A stretch of DNA of 64,000 nucleotides from Thermoanaerobaculia bacterium. Lineage in GTDB: Bacteria > Acidobacteriota > Thermoanaerobaculia > Multivoradales > J023. The position numbers and the translations under genes are program-made. The DNA lies in assembly GCA_028066595.1 (NCBI GenBank), contig JALCBJ010000004.1:111935-175934 (forward strand). Direction: 5' to 3'. The notes under the pieces are model-generated. The model worked only from the letters and a program-made list of their open reading frames with translations, did not search any database and had not been told where the DNA came from. Within the stretch, counting starts at the first letter, position 1. The number at the start of each line of letters is the position of its first letter. Positions 51,535 to 60,789 of the stretch are shown piece after piece.

Positions 51535-51876
51535 CTACTGGGCCTCGGGTGGTTCCGCCTCACCTTCGAATCCTGCGATCGCCCGGCGCGAGACACGGAT
51601 CCGGAGGTTGTCGGCAACCTCCAGCACCACCACGCCGTCGTCTACCTTGGTCACCTTGCCGTAGATGCCGCCGTTAGTGATCACCTTGTCACCCTTTTTG
51701 ATCGCGTTCAGCATCTCCTGGTGCTCTCGTTGCTTCTTCTGCGCTGGACGCCAGAGGATGAAGTAGAAGATCACCAGGATCAGGATCCAGGGTGTCAGCA
51801 TGCCGAGCAAGCTGGGTTGGGCGGCTTGAGCGGGCAGTAGCGGCGGGAGGGAGGTGAGGATCGACCACATGGGCAA
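51535..51876 (-). CDS. yajC: Preprotein translocase subunit YajC
   Basis: The 113-residue protein has a single N-terminal membrane helix (TPWILILVIFYFILW) directly followed by RPAQKKQREHQEM and the cytoplasmic domain LNAIKKGDKVITNGGIYGKVTKV, the hallmark YajC sequence. It is the third member of the SecDF-YajC complex. The start may be MPMWS or the second Met. It lies between tgt and secD. Confidence 0.97.
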   Translation of the reverse strand: MPMWSILTSLPPLLPAQAAQPSLLGMLTPWILILVIFYFILWRPAQKKQREHQEMLNAIKKGDKVITNGGIYGKVTKVDDGVVVLEVADNLRIRVSRRAIAGFEGEAEPPEAQ

Positions 51877-52017
51877 CGGGTTCTCGGGATGCTGTGGGTG
51901 CCTGGAACAGGCGCCGGCCGGGGCCGGATGGTCTGCCGCACGAGAATCGCCACGCTGGCCGCGTGGGCCTCGACAGCGGACGTCTCGGGATGGCTGAGAT
52001 GGGCGGGGCTCGGAGCT

Positions 52018-53145
52018 TCAGGTCTCGGGCAGCGCGGTGCTGGGCGGGGCGGGCGCAGCGCGCAAATCACCTGTTGCCGTCAGCGTTCCGGATTCGACAC
52101 GTTCTCGCAACTGCCTCATAAAGTCAAGATAGAAGCGGACGTTGACGACGGTCGCCAGGACGTGAGCCGTGATCTCCTTGGTGCGGAACAGGTGATGCAG
52201 GAACGCCCGGCTGTAGCGCTGCGCCAGCGGCCATGTGCTCTCTGCATCTAGCGGCGTGGGATCGTCTTTGTAGCGTGCGTTCTTGATCTTGATCACCCCT
52301 TCGGCGGTGAACAGCTGGCCGTGGCGCGCGTGGCGGGCCGGCATGACGCAGTCGAAAAGGTCGACGCCGTGGGACACGCCGTGCTGGATGTCCTCAGGGG
52401 TTCCCAGTCCCATCAGGTACCGCGGCCGATCCTCGGGTAGCAGATGGCCGATCCACTCGACCACGCCGCGCCGCAGCTCGGGCCCTTCTCCGACACTGAC
52501 ACCCCCGATGGCGTAGCCTTGGAAATCCAGCGGGGTCATGGCGTCGACCGCGCGCCGGCGCAGCTCCGGAAAACCCGATCCCTGAACGATGCCGAAGAGC
52601 CCGCCAGCCTGGTCGTCGGGCCACGCGGACCTCGCACGCTCAGCCCAGTGGAGCGTCAGCTCCAGCGATTGAGCGGCCTTCTTCTCGTCGATGGGCCACG
52701 GCGGGCAGTCGTCGAGCATCATGGCGATGTCGACACCCAGCCGGCACTGGGACTCCACCACGGTCTCCGGCGTGAAACGAACCTTGTCGCCGTCGACGTG
52801 GGAGCGGAAAGTCACGCCTTGCCGGTCGAGCTTGCGGCGCTGGGCCAGACTGAAGACCTGATAGCCACCGGAGTCCGTGAGGATCGGCCTGTCCCACGAC
52901 GTGAACCCGTGGATGCCACCCAGGCTTTCGATGACATCGATACCAGGGCGCAAGGTCAGGTGATACAGGTTCGACAGCATGATCTGGGAGCCAGCCTGCT
53001 CCAGATCGTCCACCGACAGACCCTTCACCGCACCCAGCGTCCCCACAGGCATGAATGCCGGCGTTTCGATCACACCGTGGGGCGTCGTCAGGCGACCCCG
53101 GCGAGCCTTGCCGTCGGTAGCTAGAACTTCGAACTCTAGAGGCAT
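52018..53145 (-). CDS. tgt: tRNA-guanine transglycosylase lacking the zinc site
   Basis: The 375-residue TIM-barrel enzyme exchanges guanine for preQ1 at position 34 of tRNAs with GUN anticodons, in queuosine synthesis. The catalytic set is intact: D91 in ILTDSGGYQVFS, LDDCP around 145, GYAIGGVSVGE for base binding, and nucleophile D265 in VDLFDCVMPAR. In other bacterial Tgt proteins the following segment holds Zn ligands CxCxxC and a later His in NTIHNLRYY. Here these read AESTWPLAQ (301-309) and ATVVNVRFY (331-339), so all four ligands are replaced while the flanking YSRAFLHHL is kept. The gene heads the yajC-secD-secF run, 9 bases after the LolA-like gene. Confidence 0.96.
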   Translation of the reverse strand: MPLEFEVLATDGKARRGRLTTPHGVIETPAFMPVGTLGAVKGLSVDDLEQAGSQIMLSNLYHLTLRPGIDVIESLGGIHGFTSWDRPILTDSGGYQVFSLAQRRKLDRQGVTFRSHVDGDKVRFTPETVVESQCRLGVDIAMMLDDCPPWPIDEKKAAQSLELTLHWAERARSAWPDDQAGGLFGIVQGSGFPELRRRAVDAMTPLDFQGYAIGGVSVGEGPELRRGVVEWIGHLLPEDRPRYLMGLGTPEDIQHGVSHGVDLFDCVMPARHARHGQLFTAEGVIKIKNARYKDDPTPLDAESTWPLAQRYSRAFLHHLFRTKEITAHVLATVVNVRFYLDFMRQLRERVESGTLTATGDLRAAPAPPSTALPET

Positions 53146-53154
53146 CGATGGGGA

Positions 53155-53910
53155 TCAGCCACCTTCGCCGCGACCTAGCTCCACCGTCCGCACTTCCACG
53201 TCGTCCGGCAGCTCGATCTGGAACGTCTCGTCCGCGATCTCTTCGTTGACCAGGATGTTCTCGAAGGTGAATTCAGTCACGTCGCCGTCAGGCTCGACGT
53301 ACTTGAGGTAGAGGGGATAGAAGCCTTCGGGGTGGAGACGAATGGCCATCTGCTCGATGCGCTGGGCGACGCGGTCGAATCGCGGATCGAGCTGCAGAGA
53401 ATAGGGGTCGCCGTCGTTCTGTGGAAACGTCACGCGGACCGAGAAGTAGCGCTGCAACGTCTCGAGAGAGTTGGAGGCCGACAGGTACTCCATCACTCGA
53501 TCCGCCTGCTTTCCGATGTCGACACGCTCGGCGCGGTTCAAATCGCGATACCAGGTAAGCATGCTGCCGCCTGAGATGGCTACCAGCGTGTCGGTCGGTG
53601 AAGCGAAGCTCCAGCGCACACGATCGGGCGCGTGGTACCAAAAGTGCCCCGTCGATACCTCCGGTTCCAGCAGCAGCTGGCTTTCTTTGTGCTGCTCGAA
53701 ATCGGCCTCCATCGTGACGAGCTGAGACTGCGTCAGCTTGATTCGTTCGATCAAGGCCTCCAGGCGCTCACTGGCCGACAAATCCTCGTCGGTCGGATCG
53801 GGTTCGTCCTGGGCAAAGACAGGACCGGCCCAGACCGATGAGATCAGGAGCAACAGGAGAGCTGCGAGGCGAAGACGATGGGCGGGGAGACGGACCGGAA
53901 AACTATGCAT
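53155..53910 (-). CDS. lolA: Outer-membrane lipoprotein carrier LolA-like protein
   Basis: The ATG at 53910 gives a 251-residue protein with a signal peptide ending at VFAQ. The mature part follows the LolA fold: LTQSQLVTMEADFEQHKES, then STGHFWYHAPDRVRWSFASP, LVAISGGSMLTWYRDLN, a helix-strand tail, and LYLKYVEPDGDVTEFTFENI. LolA carries lipoproteins across the periplasm, consistent with the many lipoproteins in this window. It is spaced 9 bases before tgt, so it probably belongs to the tgt-yajC-secDF operon. Confidence 0.88.
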   Translation of the reverse strand: MHSFPVRLPAHRLRLAALLLLLISSVWAGPVFAQDEPDPTDEDLSASERLEALIERIKLTQSQLVTMEADFEQHKESQLLLEPEVSTGHFWYHAPDRVRWSFASPTDTLVAISGGSMLTWYRDLNRAERVDIGKQADRVMEYLSASNSLETLQRYFSVRVTFPQNDGDPYSLQLDPRFDRVAQRIEQMAIRLHPEGFYPLYLKYVEPDGDVTEFTFENILVNEEIADETFQIELPDDVEVRTVELGRGEGG

Positions 53911-54013
53911 CGGCGAGATGGTACCGGTCGGCTCAGGGGTCGGCAACCAGGGCCCCGTAAAGAACTTCAGTGAAACAACCTCCCCAGACCTACTGAGCCG
54001 ACATCGAGACCGG

Positions 54014-56914
54014 CTACGCGAGCTCTCGCAGCAGCACACCGGCCGTCTCCTGGACCAAGGGATCCCGATCCCGTTCGGCGGCACGACGTATCAGTGCATT
54101 CAATTCCTCGACTCGATATTCCTGAATGAAGTGAAGAGCCGCGGCCGTCAACCAGGCTGCGTCCGCATCGCCGGTAGAGCGCCTCCTGGCGAGGCGCCGC
54201 AACGTATTCCCCGGCGGTTCTGCCTCGAGTCCGAAGAGTCGTTGGGCTGTCTTGATGCGATCATCCCGTGACACGTCGTCGACCAGTGCCAGCACCCACT
54301 GACGCACCTCGCCGTTCATCAGGTTGTCGAGATACTCCAGGGCGTGGGCTCGCACCGAGGTGCGCACCGACCCGAGGCCACGGTGGGCCGTCGCGACATC
54401 GTGGCTGGGATGGCGCAAAGCCAACAAGCCGAACACCAGCTGCTCCTGGCGATTCCGGCGGTCCGAGAGCAACCTCGGCAGGAGGTGGGACCGGACACCC
54501 AACGACTCCAGGCTCCAGAGATCGAGTTGGTGACGCAGGTACTCACGGCACTCAGCACCGATGCGATCTTCGAGCACGTTGGGATCTGGACACAATCTCC
54601 CGCTTCCGCACATGGAAGTGAGCGCTTCCACCACCTTGCGACGCTGAAACGAATCGGCCACGACCAGCGCCTCGGTCAGCACACGTAGCGCCTGTTCTCC
54701 GCCCACTCTGGCGATCGTCTTCGGCAGGCCACGACGTACCCAGATCGGTTCCTGGGGATCGAGGAGGAAGTGACGCAACGCCGGGATCGCCATCTCTCCG
54801 TAGGCAGCCAGCGCCTCCCGAGCTTCGTGCTTGAGCCTCCGCCGATGCAGAAGCGAGATCACGGTAGGCATGTAGATGGGATTGCCACCGGTACGCTGCG
54901 TGCGGTCGCGAACCGCTCCCAAGGCCGCCCGCACCACCCGGTCGTCGGGATCGTAGAGCAGCTGGACCATGCCCGTCTGGAAACGCGGCTCGTCCAGCTC
55001 GCCCAAGGCCCGCGCCGCCTCGATGCGCACCTCCGGATCCCGGTCGGCCATCATGTCCGCCAACGAAGAATCTGCCAGGGATAGCAGGTCCGGATCGTCG
55101 AGGGTCGCCAAATAGCTGACGGCGACGGCTCGGACTCGAGGGTCCGGTTCCTGCAGGCGAGCCTCCATGGGCTTGCGCAGATCCTCGGTCGACAGCGCTG
55201 CCAGCGTACGAATCGCCGACACGCGGACTGCCGGCTCCGGATCCGCCAGAAGACGCTCCACCCACGGCTCTGCATCGCGTCGCTGACCGCGGCGAAGGAC
55301 ACGCAGCACCTCCAGACGCACGCCCGGGGCATCGTGCGCCAACATCAGAGGAGGGACGAGGTGCCCCCGGCCGTGTGCGTCGAGCAGCTCTACCGAGTGC
55401 TTTACCTCCCGGTTGTCGGCGCTGCCGAGCCCGGCCACCAAGGTCTCCAAGGTCTTGCCGTCGCGCAAATCGAGGTGCAGCTCCTCCGTCTGGCCCGAGA
55501 GCAGCCGCTGCACCAGACCCTCGCGGAAACCCGCCACGTAGTGACGCTGGAGAGTCCCGAGAATTGCCAGCCAGGCCACGACGCAACCCAACGCCAACCA
55601 TGCCGTCGCTGGGACCGAGATCCAGCCGAACGTCACCGAGAGGAGAAGCAAAGCAGCGAGGCCCTTGGCCACCCGCTGCACGAACACGTCGACGAAGGCC
55701 TTGGCGCGTGGTCGTCGTCTCGCGGGCACCGGAACGAAGAGCAGCTCGCGGGTAGCCTGGTCGAGGGAATACCGCAGGCCGTTCTCCGCCGCCTTCACCA
55801 GCCACAGTACCGGCAGCACAAAGGCTGGTGCAAAGAACGCCGCGCCGAGGAACGCCGCGGCACCCAACCCATTGGTTACCGGCAGCACTCGGAGAGCGAA
55901 ACCCACACCGAGCCGCCGGTGAATCCGAGAGGTGAAGAGGAGCTGAAAGACGAAGGCTGCCAGCCCCATGACACTGTAGAGGTTGCCGAAGATCGCGGTG
56001 CGCTGGTGCAGCGTTTCGGTGGCTCGCTCCACCGCCCAGCCGAACTGAAGGTCTACCACCTGCGCGACCGTCGCCGCGAGCAACATGAGTAGCGATACGC
56101 GTCGCAGATATCCCGACCGCAGCACCGTACCCATGCCTTCCCTGGCCGCACGAAGCTGCACGTCGACTTGCTCGTCGGGGTCACCACCCACAGGAGCGGC
56201 CGGCACTTCATCTTCCGCTTCCTGTTCGCACCGAGCGCCGAAACGGCGGCCGAAGAGCAATGCCAGGAAAGAACCCGAAAGCAGCAGTGCCGACCCCAGG
56301 AACAGAGCTCCCGACGCACCAGACCACAGGCTACCGAGACGCGCCACCTGCCCACCGACGATGCTACCGAGAAGCCCGCCGGCACCCAAGAAGCCGAAAA
56401 GACGACGCGCTTGGCGCGCATTGAAAACATGACTGGACAGCGACCAGAAGAGGCTGACCAAGAGAATCGCCACGACCGCGGTCCATAGATACAGCGCGGT
56501 CGCGGCCAAGGCCAGTCCCTCGCCATTCCCGGTCCGGCGAAACCACTCGCCGAAGCCAGCGGTCACGAGAGCTGCCAGCAACGTCAGAACGGCGAGAAGG
56601 CGGTCGAGACGGAACACGCGGACGAGACGTCCATAGAGCAGCAACACAGGATACGAGAGCAAGGCCACGGCCAGATAGACACCCGGCAACTGCTCGGCCC
56701 CGAGCGCATCGATGAAACTCGACTGCCGCAACGATTTGCCCACATACTGAAAGGCCAGCAGCAGGAAGTGGACCGCAAACAGCAGCCAGCACACCGCACA
56801 CTCGCCGGCCCGCACATCGAGACCGAAGCGACGAAACCACACCGGACCGCCCGATCCGGAGTTCGGCTCCGGAGACGAGCCCGGCGGATCAATCTGGACG
56901 TCTCGAGCTGTCAT
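54014..56914 (-). CDS. Nucleotide-transporter-like (NTT/MFS) protein fused to HEAT repeats
   Basis: From the ATG at 56914 the product is 966 residues. The N-terminal ~450 residues hold 11-12 membrane helices in the pattern of the ATP/ADP-translocase-like MFS group (FWSLSSHVFNARQARRLFGFLGAGGLLGSIVGG, LRYSLDQATRELLFVPVP, KAFVDVFVQRVAKGL). The remaining ~500 residues are HEAT-type helical repeats, for example DPEPAVRVSAIRTLAAL, DPRVRAVAVSYLATL and DPEVRIEAARALGEL. The repeats should lie in the cytoplasm. Transport of nucleotides is not proven; signature charged residues of true NTTs need alignment. A TTG start upstream (57031) is less likely. Confidence 0.85.
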   Translation of the reverse strand: MTARDVQIDPPGSSPEPNSGSGGPVWFRRFGLDVRAGECAVCWLLFAVHFLLLAFQYVGKSLRQSSFIDALGAEQLPGVYLAVALLSYPVLLLYGRLVRVFRLDRLLAVLTLLAALVTAGFGEWFRRTGNGEGLALAATALYLWTAVVAILLVSLFWSLSSHVFNARQARRLFGFLGAGGLLGSIVGGQVARLGSLWSGASGALFLGSALLLSGSFLALLFGRRFGARCEQEAEDEVPAAPVGGDPDEQVDVQLRAAREGMGTVLRSGYLRRVSLLMLLAATVAQVVDLQFGWAVERATETLHQRTAIFGNLYSVMGLAAFVFQLLFTSRIHRRLGVGFALRVLPVTNGLGAAAFLGAAFFAPAFVLPVLWLVKAAENGLRYSLDQATRELLFVPVPARRRPRAKAFVDVFVQRVAKGLAALLLLSVTFGWISVPATAWLALGCVVAWLAILGTLQRHYVAGFREGLVQRLLSGQTEELHLDLRDGKTLETLVAGLGSADNREVKHSVELLDAHGRGHLVPPLMLAHDAPGVRLEVLRVLRRGQRRDAEPWVERLLADPEPAVRVSAIRTLAALSTEDLRKPMEARLQEPDPRVRAVAVSYLATLDDPDLLSLADSSLADMMADRDPEVRIEAARALGELDEPRFQTGMVQLLYDPDDRVVRAALGAVRDRTQRTGGNPIYMPTVISLLHRRRLKHEAREALAAYGEMAIPALRHFLLDPQEPIWVRRGLPKTIARVGGEQALRVLTEALVVADSFQRRKVVEALTSMCGSGRLCPDPNVLEDRIGAECREYLRHQLDLWSLESLGVRSHLLPRLLSDRRNRQEQLVFGLLALRHPSHDVATAHRGLGSVRTSVRAHALEYLDNLMNGEVRQWVLALVDDVSRDDRIKTAQRLFGLEAEPPGNTLRRLARRRSTGDADAAWLTAAALHFIQEYRVEELNALIRRAAERDRDPLVQETAGVLLRELA

Positions 56915-57146
56915 GCTTCGGCGAGGGGCTGCGGATCCAGAGCTCTCGTCAACGGCTGACTGGTCGCCGCGTTGCGGCGCGCCACGGCCTCCGGTAAGGT
57001 CCACTGGCTGCCGCTCGGCGAACCCAGCCAACGAAGGTCGTTGACGAGCGATCCATCCGACGAGCGGTCATCTTGTCACGCACCCGGCCTCCGTACGCCC
57101 GGACCCGTGACCCTCTCGCCCTGTGACCTGCCCAAAGGAGCCCCCG

Positions 57147-57755
57147 ATGAAGACCCGAGTCTCGTTCCTCAGCCTCGCCACCCTCTGCTTCCTCGCATGC
57201 GTGTTGCTGGCCCCGGCGATGGTCGCTCAGGAAGCCAACCCGCAAGTCGTCATCGAAACCTCCAAGGGAACGATCGTCGTCGAGTTGTTCGCACAGGAGG
57301 CTCCGAAGTCGACGACCAACTTCCTCTCGTACGTCGACGATGGCTTCTACGACGGGACGCTCTTTCATCGAGTGATCCCCGAATTCATGGTGCAAGGCGG
57401 GGGCTTCGACAGCGGGATGAAGAAGAAGGCCACCAAGGCACCGATCCCCAACGAGGCCGACAACGGCCTGAAGAACGAAAGGGGCACCTTGGCCATGGCA
57501 CGCACCAACGACCCTCACAGCGCCACCGCACAGTTCTTCATCAACACCGTGGACAACACGTTTCTCGATCACACCGCCAAGAGCCCGCGCGGCTGGGGCT
57601 ATGCCGTGTTCGGACGCGTGCTCTCGGGTATGGAAGCGGTCGACGCCATCTCTGCCGTGAAGACCGGCCGGATCGGTCGGACGGGTGACGTACCGGTGGA
57701 ACCGGTGTCGATCGTCAAGGCTCACCGAAAGTCCGCTACGGGCCCAACCAACTGA
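57147..57755 (+). CDS. ppiA: Periplasmic peptidyl-prolyl cis-trans isomerase (cyclophilin)
   Basis: The ATG at 57147 is behind AAAGGAG and starts a 202-residue protein with a signal peptide ending near MVAQ. The cyclophilin core has [45 protein letters not shown] with the catalytic arginine of [25 protein letters not shown] and [17 protein letters not shown]. It catalyses proline isomerisation on exported proteins. It is divergent from the transporter-HEAT gene and followed by the aldehyde dehydrogenase after 23 bases. Confidence 0.95.
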   Translation: MKTRVSFLSLATLCFLACVLLAPAMVAQEANPQVVIETSKGTIVVELFAQEAPKSTTNFLSYVDDGFYDGTLFHRVIPEFMVQGGGFDSGMKKKATKAPIPNEADNGLKNERGTLAMARTNDPHSATAQFFINTVDNTFLDHTAKSPRGWGYAVFGRVLSGMEAVDAISAVKTGRIGRTGDVPVEPVSIVKAHRKSATGPTN

Positions 57756-57778
57756 TCGACGCGACTGGACGGTAATCG

Positions 57779-59350
57779 ATGCACACCCTGAAGAGCTACG
57801 TTTGCGGCCATTGGCACGAAGCGACGGAAGGCTTTCGCCCGCTCTACGATCCCTCTACGGAGGAGGAGATCGCACGCGCCTCCAGCAGTGGAATCGCCTT
57901 CGGGGACGTGCTCGACCACGCTCGGGAAACGGGCGGCCCGGCGCTGCGCGCCATGACGTTCGCCCAGCGCGGAGCTCTCTTGCGGGACCTGTCCAAGGCT
58001 CTGCGGGCCCATCGCGATGAGCTCCTGGATCTGTCGCGTCGCAACAACGGCACCACGGAGGCCGATGGTTCCTTCGACCTCGACGGCGCTTCGGGCACTC
58101 TCCACTACTACGCGTCCTTCGGACGCCGCCTGGGTGACGTGCGGACGCTTCCAGACGACGACGGCCAGCAGTTGGGCCGCGACGAGCATTTTTGGACGCG
58201 ACACGTATGGGTTCCCCGCCAGGGCGCGGCCGTCGGCGTCAATGCGTTCAACTTCCCCGCCTGGGGTTTCGTCGAGAAGGCGGCGTGCGCTCTTCTCGCC
58301 GGGGTTCCGGTGATCGCCAAGCCCGCCACGGCAACCGCGTGGGTCGCACAACGTTGCGCGGAGATCATGGTCGCATCGGGTGTTCTGCCGGAGGGTACCT
58401 TCCAGATGATCGTCGGCGGCACAGGCGACCTCCTGGAGCGCCTGGGGCCGCAGGACGTCTTCGCCTTCACCGGCTCCGCCGATACGGCTCGCGACTTGCT
58501 GGCCGGTGAGAGCTTGCGCAAGCACAACACCCGGACCAACGTGGAAGCCGACAGCTTGAACGCCGCCGTCTTGGCTCCCGACGCCGACGGCGACACATTG
58601 GCCCGCTTCGTGCGGGACGTCTCGCACGAGATGATGCAGAAAGCCGGCCAGAAATGTACCGCCATCCGTCGCGTGTTCGTGCCTGTGGCACGGATCGACG
58701 AGGTTCAGGAAGCTCTCGTCGCCCGCCTCGACAAGAAGGCCGCTGTGGGCAATCCAGCCGATGCAGCGGTCACCGTTGGCCCCCTTGCCACCGCCTCTCA
58801 ACTGTCCGATGCCGAGCGCGGGGTGCGCGAGTTGGAGTCAGCCGGCGCGCAAAAAGTCTACGGGGAAGGGTGCCGGGTCGACGGCCTGGGCAGCACGGAG
58901 GACCGGGGCTATTTCTTCCCACCGACGCTACTACGTCACGAGGAGCCCCATACCGCGGGCGCGGTCCACGGGCGCGAGGTCTTTGGGCCGGTCGCGACGC
59001 TGATGCCGTACGACGGGACGGCTACCGAAGCCGCGCAGTTGGTGGCTCTAGGGGGCGGCACGCTGGTGACCTCGGTCTACACGGATACCCGAGATTGGCT
59101 CGAGGAACTGGTCGTCGCAGGAGGCGCACACACCGGACGTATCTATATCGGCTCTGCCGAGTCCGCGGGCTTCGGCTCCGGAGCCGCTCTGCCGGCCAGC
59201 TTGCACGGCGGGCCGGGTCGTGCGGGCGGCGGCGAAGAGGTAGGGGGTGCGATCGGACTCGAGCGCTATCTCCAGCGTTTGGCGCTGCAAGGAGATCGCC
59301 CTCTGGTAGACGGCGTTCTCGTCCACTCCACAGGGGAAGACGACGCCTGA
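57779..59350 (+). CDS. PaaZ/BoxD-like CoA-linked semialdehyde dehydrogenase
   Basis: The 523-residue ALDH has N158 in VNAFNFPAW, E256 in NVEADSLN and catalytic C293 in AGQKCTAIRR. The motifs HYYASFGRRLGDVRTLP, GQKCTAIRRVFVP and GGPGRAGGGEEVGG are those of the PaaZ N-terminal domain (phenylacetate degradation) and of BoxD (3,4-dehydroadipyl-CoA semialdehyde dehydrogenase). It lacks the MaoC-type hydratase domain of full-length PaaZ (~680 residues), so it is the single-domain form. It oxidises a ring-opened CoA semialdehyde to the acid. No other paa or box genes are visible here. A short hairpin (59351-59368) separates it from the MATE gene. Confidence 0.9.
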   Translation: MHTLKSYVCGHWHEATEGFRPLYDPSTEEEIARASSSGIAFGDVLDHARETGGPALRAMTFAQRGALLRDLSKALRAHRDELLDLSRRNNGTTEADGSFDLDGASGTLHYYASFGRRLGDVRTLPDDDGQQLGRDEHFWTRHVWVPRQGAAVGVNAFNFPAWGFVEKAACALLAGVPVIAKPATATAWVAQRCAEIMVASGVLPEGTFQMIVGGTGDLLERLGPQDVFAFTGSADTARDLLAGESLRKHNTRTNVEADSLNAAVLAPDADGDTLARFVRDVSHEMMQKAGQKCTAIRRVFVPVARIDEVQEALVARLDKKAAVGNPADAAVTVGPLATASQLSDAERGVRELESAGAQKVYGEGCRVDGLGSTEDRGYFFPPTLLRHEEPHTAGAVHGREVFGPVATLMPYDGTATEAAQLVALGGGTLVTSVYTDTRDWLEELVVAGGAHTGRIYIGSAESAGFGSGAALPASLHGGPGRAGGGEEVGGAIGLERYLQRLALQGDRPLVDGVLVHSTGEDDA

Positions 59351-59395
59351 CGCGGGAAGGCCCCCGCGACCTCGGTCGCCAGGGCTCACCCGAGG

Positions 59396-60784
59396 ATGGC
59401 GAGGAGTAGGACTCTCGTGTCGCCCCCGCCGAAGCAGTTCACGTCGCCTGCCCGCCTCGAGCTGAACGCCGTCGCGCGTTTGGCCACCCCGGTGGTCACG
59501 GTGCAGTTGGGCATGATGGTGATGGGTACGGTCGACACGATGATGCTGGGCCGATACTCGGCGACCGCCCTGGCCGCGGGCGGTCTGGGCCATGCCGCGT
59601 ACTTTGGCATCTTCGTGTTCTTTATGGGCCTCCTCTTCGGCCTCGATCCGTTGGTAGCCCAGGCCGTGGGCGCCGGCGACGATGCCCGGGTAGCCCGTCA
59701 CCTGCAGGTAGGGCTCGGGGTCGCCGTCCTGGCGACCATTCCGCTCTCCCTCTTGATGTGGGACGTTCGCTGGGCCCTGCGTCTACTGAACCAGCATCCA
59801 TCCATCATCGAGCCGACGGCACAGTACCTACGTGGCCTGGTCCCAGGGAACATGGGCTTCTTGGTCTTCGTCGCTTTGCGTCAGGGCTTACAGGCCATGT
59901 CGATGGTGCGCCAGGCAGTCTGGGCCGTCGTGATCTCGAACGTGGTGAACGTCGTCGCCAACTGGTTGCTCATCTTCGGCCACCTGGGGTTTCCAGAGCT
60001 GGGGATCCGGGGCTCGGCCTACGCCTCCTCGATCTCACGTTGGGTCATGGCTGTCGTGATCCTCGCCGCGGGCTGGAACGTCCTCCGTCCCTATTTGACC
60101 AACGTGCGGCATGCGGTCCTGCGACCGGCAGCCTATGGTGACCTTCTACGGATCGGTGTGCCGGTGGGCTTCATGACCTCGGTCGAGAGCTGGCTGTTCG
60201 TCGCAGTGGCACTGATGATGGGCTCGCTCGGCGCACGAGAGATCGCGGCCCATCAGATCTCTATCAATCTGGCGGCACTGGCTTTCATGGTGCCCCTCGG
60301 CATCGCCGGAGCGGCCACCACACGCGTAGGCAACGCCATCGGTGCCCGGGATCCCGAGGGTGCCCGTCGCTCCGCCGCGGTCTGCCTGTTCCTCGGCGCG
60401 AGCGTCATGACGGTATCGGCGGCCGCCTTCGCCACGTTTCCCGGCGTCCTGGCGCGCCTCTACACTCCCGACGAGCGCGTGGTGGCCGTCGCCATGGTGC
60501 TGTTGCCCATCGCAGCACTCTTCCAGGTGGTCGATGGTCTGCAAGTGGTGGCAGCCGGCGTCTTGCGCGGTGCCGCCGATACCCGCGTTCCCGCCATCCT
60601 TGCGGTATGCGGCTATTGGGGCCTCGGCCTGCCGCTGGGCTGGTGGCTGGGTCTGCGTCTCGAGTGGGGCCCCCGCGGGTTGTGGTGGGGCCTGACAGTG
60701 GGCTTGGCGTCGGTGGCGGTTCTGCTCCTCTTACGCATCCGACGGCGCTTCGCGGGAGATCTGGCAGCGTACGAGACGTCCTGA
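59396..60784 (+). CDS. MATE-family efflux transporter
   Basis: The 462-residue protein has twelve hydrophobic helices with the MATE pattern: ATPVVTVQLGMMVMGTVDTMMLGRYSATALAAGGLG near the start, DPLVAQAVGAGD, GAREIAAHQISINLAALAFMVPLGIAGAATTRVGNAIGA at the start of the second half. It exports cationic drugs or metabolites using Na+ or H+. The start could also be a GTG at 59417. It is convergent with, and five bases from, the CHAD gene. Confidence 0.95.
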   Translation: MARSRTLVSPPPKQFTSPARLELNAVARLATPVVTVQLGMMVMGTVDTMMLGRYSATALAAGGLGHAAYFGIFVFFMGLLFGLDPLVAQAVGAGDDARVARHLQVGLGVAVLATIPLSLLMWDVRWALRLLNQHPSIIEPTAQYLRGLVPGNMGFLVFVALRQGLQAMSMVRQAVWAVVISNVVNVVANWLLIFGHLGFPELGIRGSAYASSISRWVMAVVILAAGWNVLRPYLTNVRHAVLRPAAYGDLLRIGVPVGFMTSVESWLFVAVALMMGSLGAREIAAHQISINLAALAFMVPLGIAGAATTRVGNAIGARDPEGARRSAAVCLFLGASVMTVSAAAFATFPGVLARLYTPDERVVAVAMVLLPIAALFQVVDGLQVVAAGVLRGAADTRVPAILAVCGYWGLGLPLGWWLGLRLEWGPRGLWWGLTVGLASVAVLLLLRIRRRFAGDLAAYETS

Positions 60785-60789
60785 TCCGC

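Noticed and set aside
57779-59350. A phenylacetate or benzoyl-CoA degradation cluster
   Set aside because: Only the aldehyde dehydrogenase is present; neighbours are a cyclophilin and a MATE exporter.
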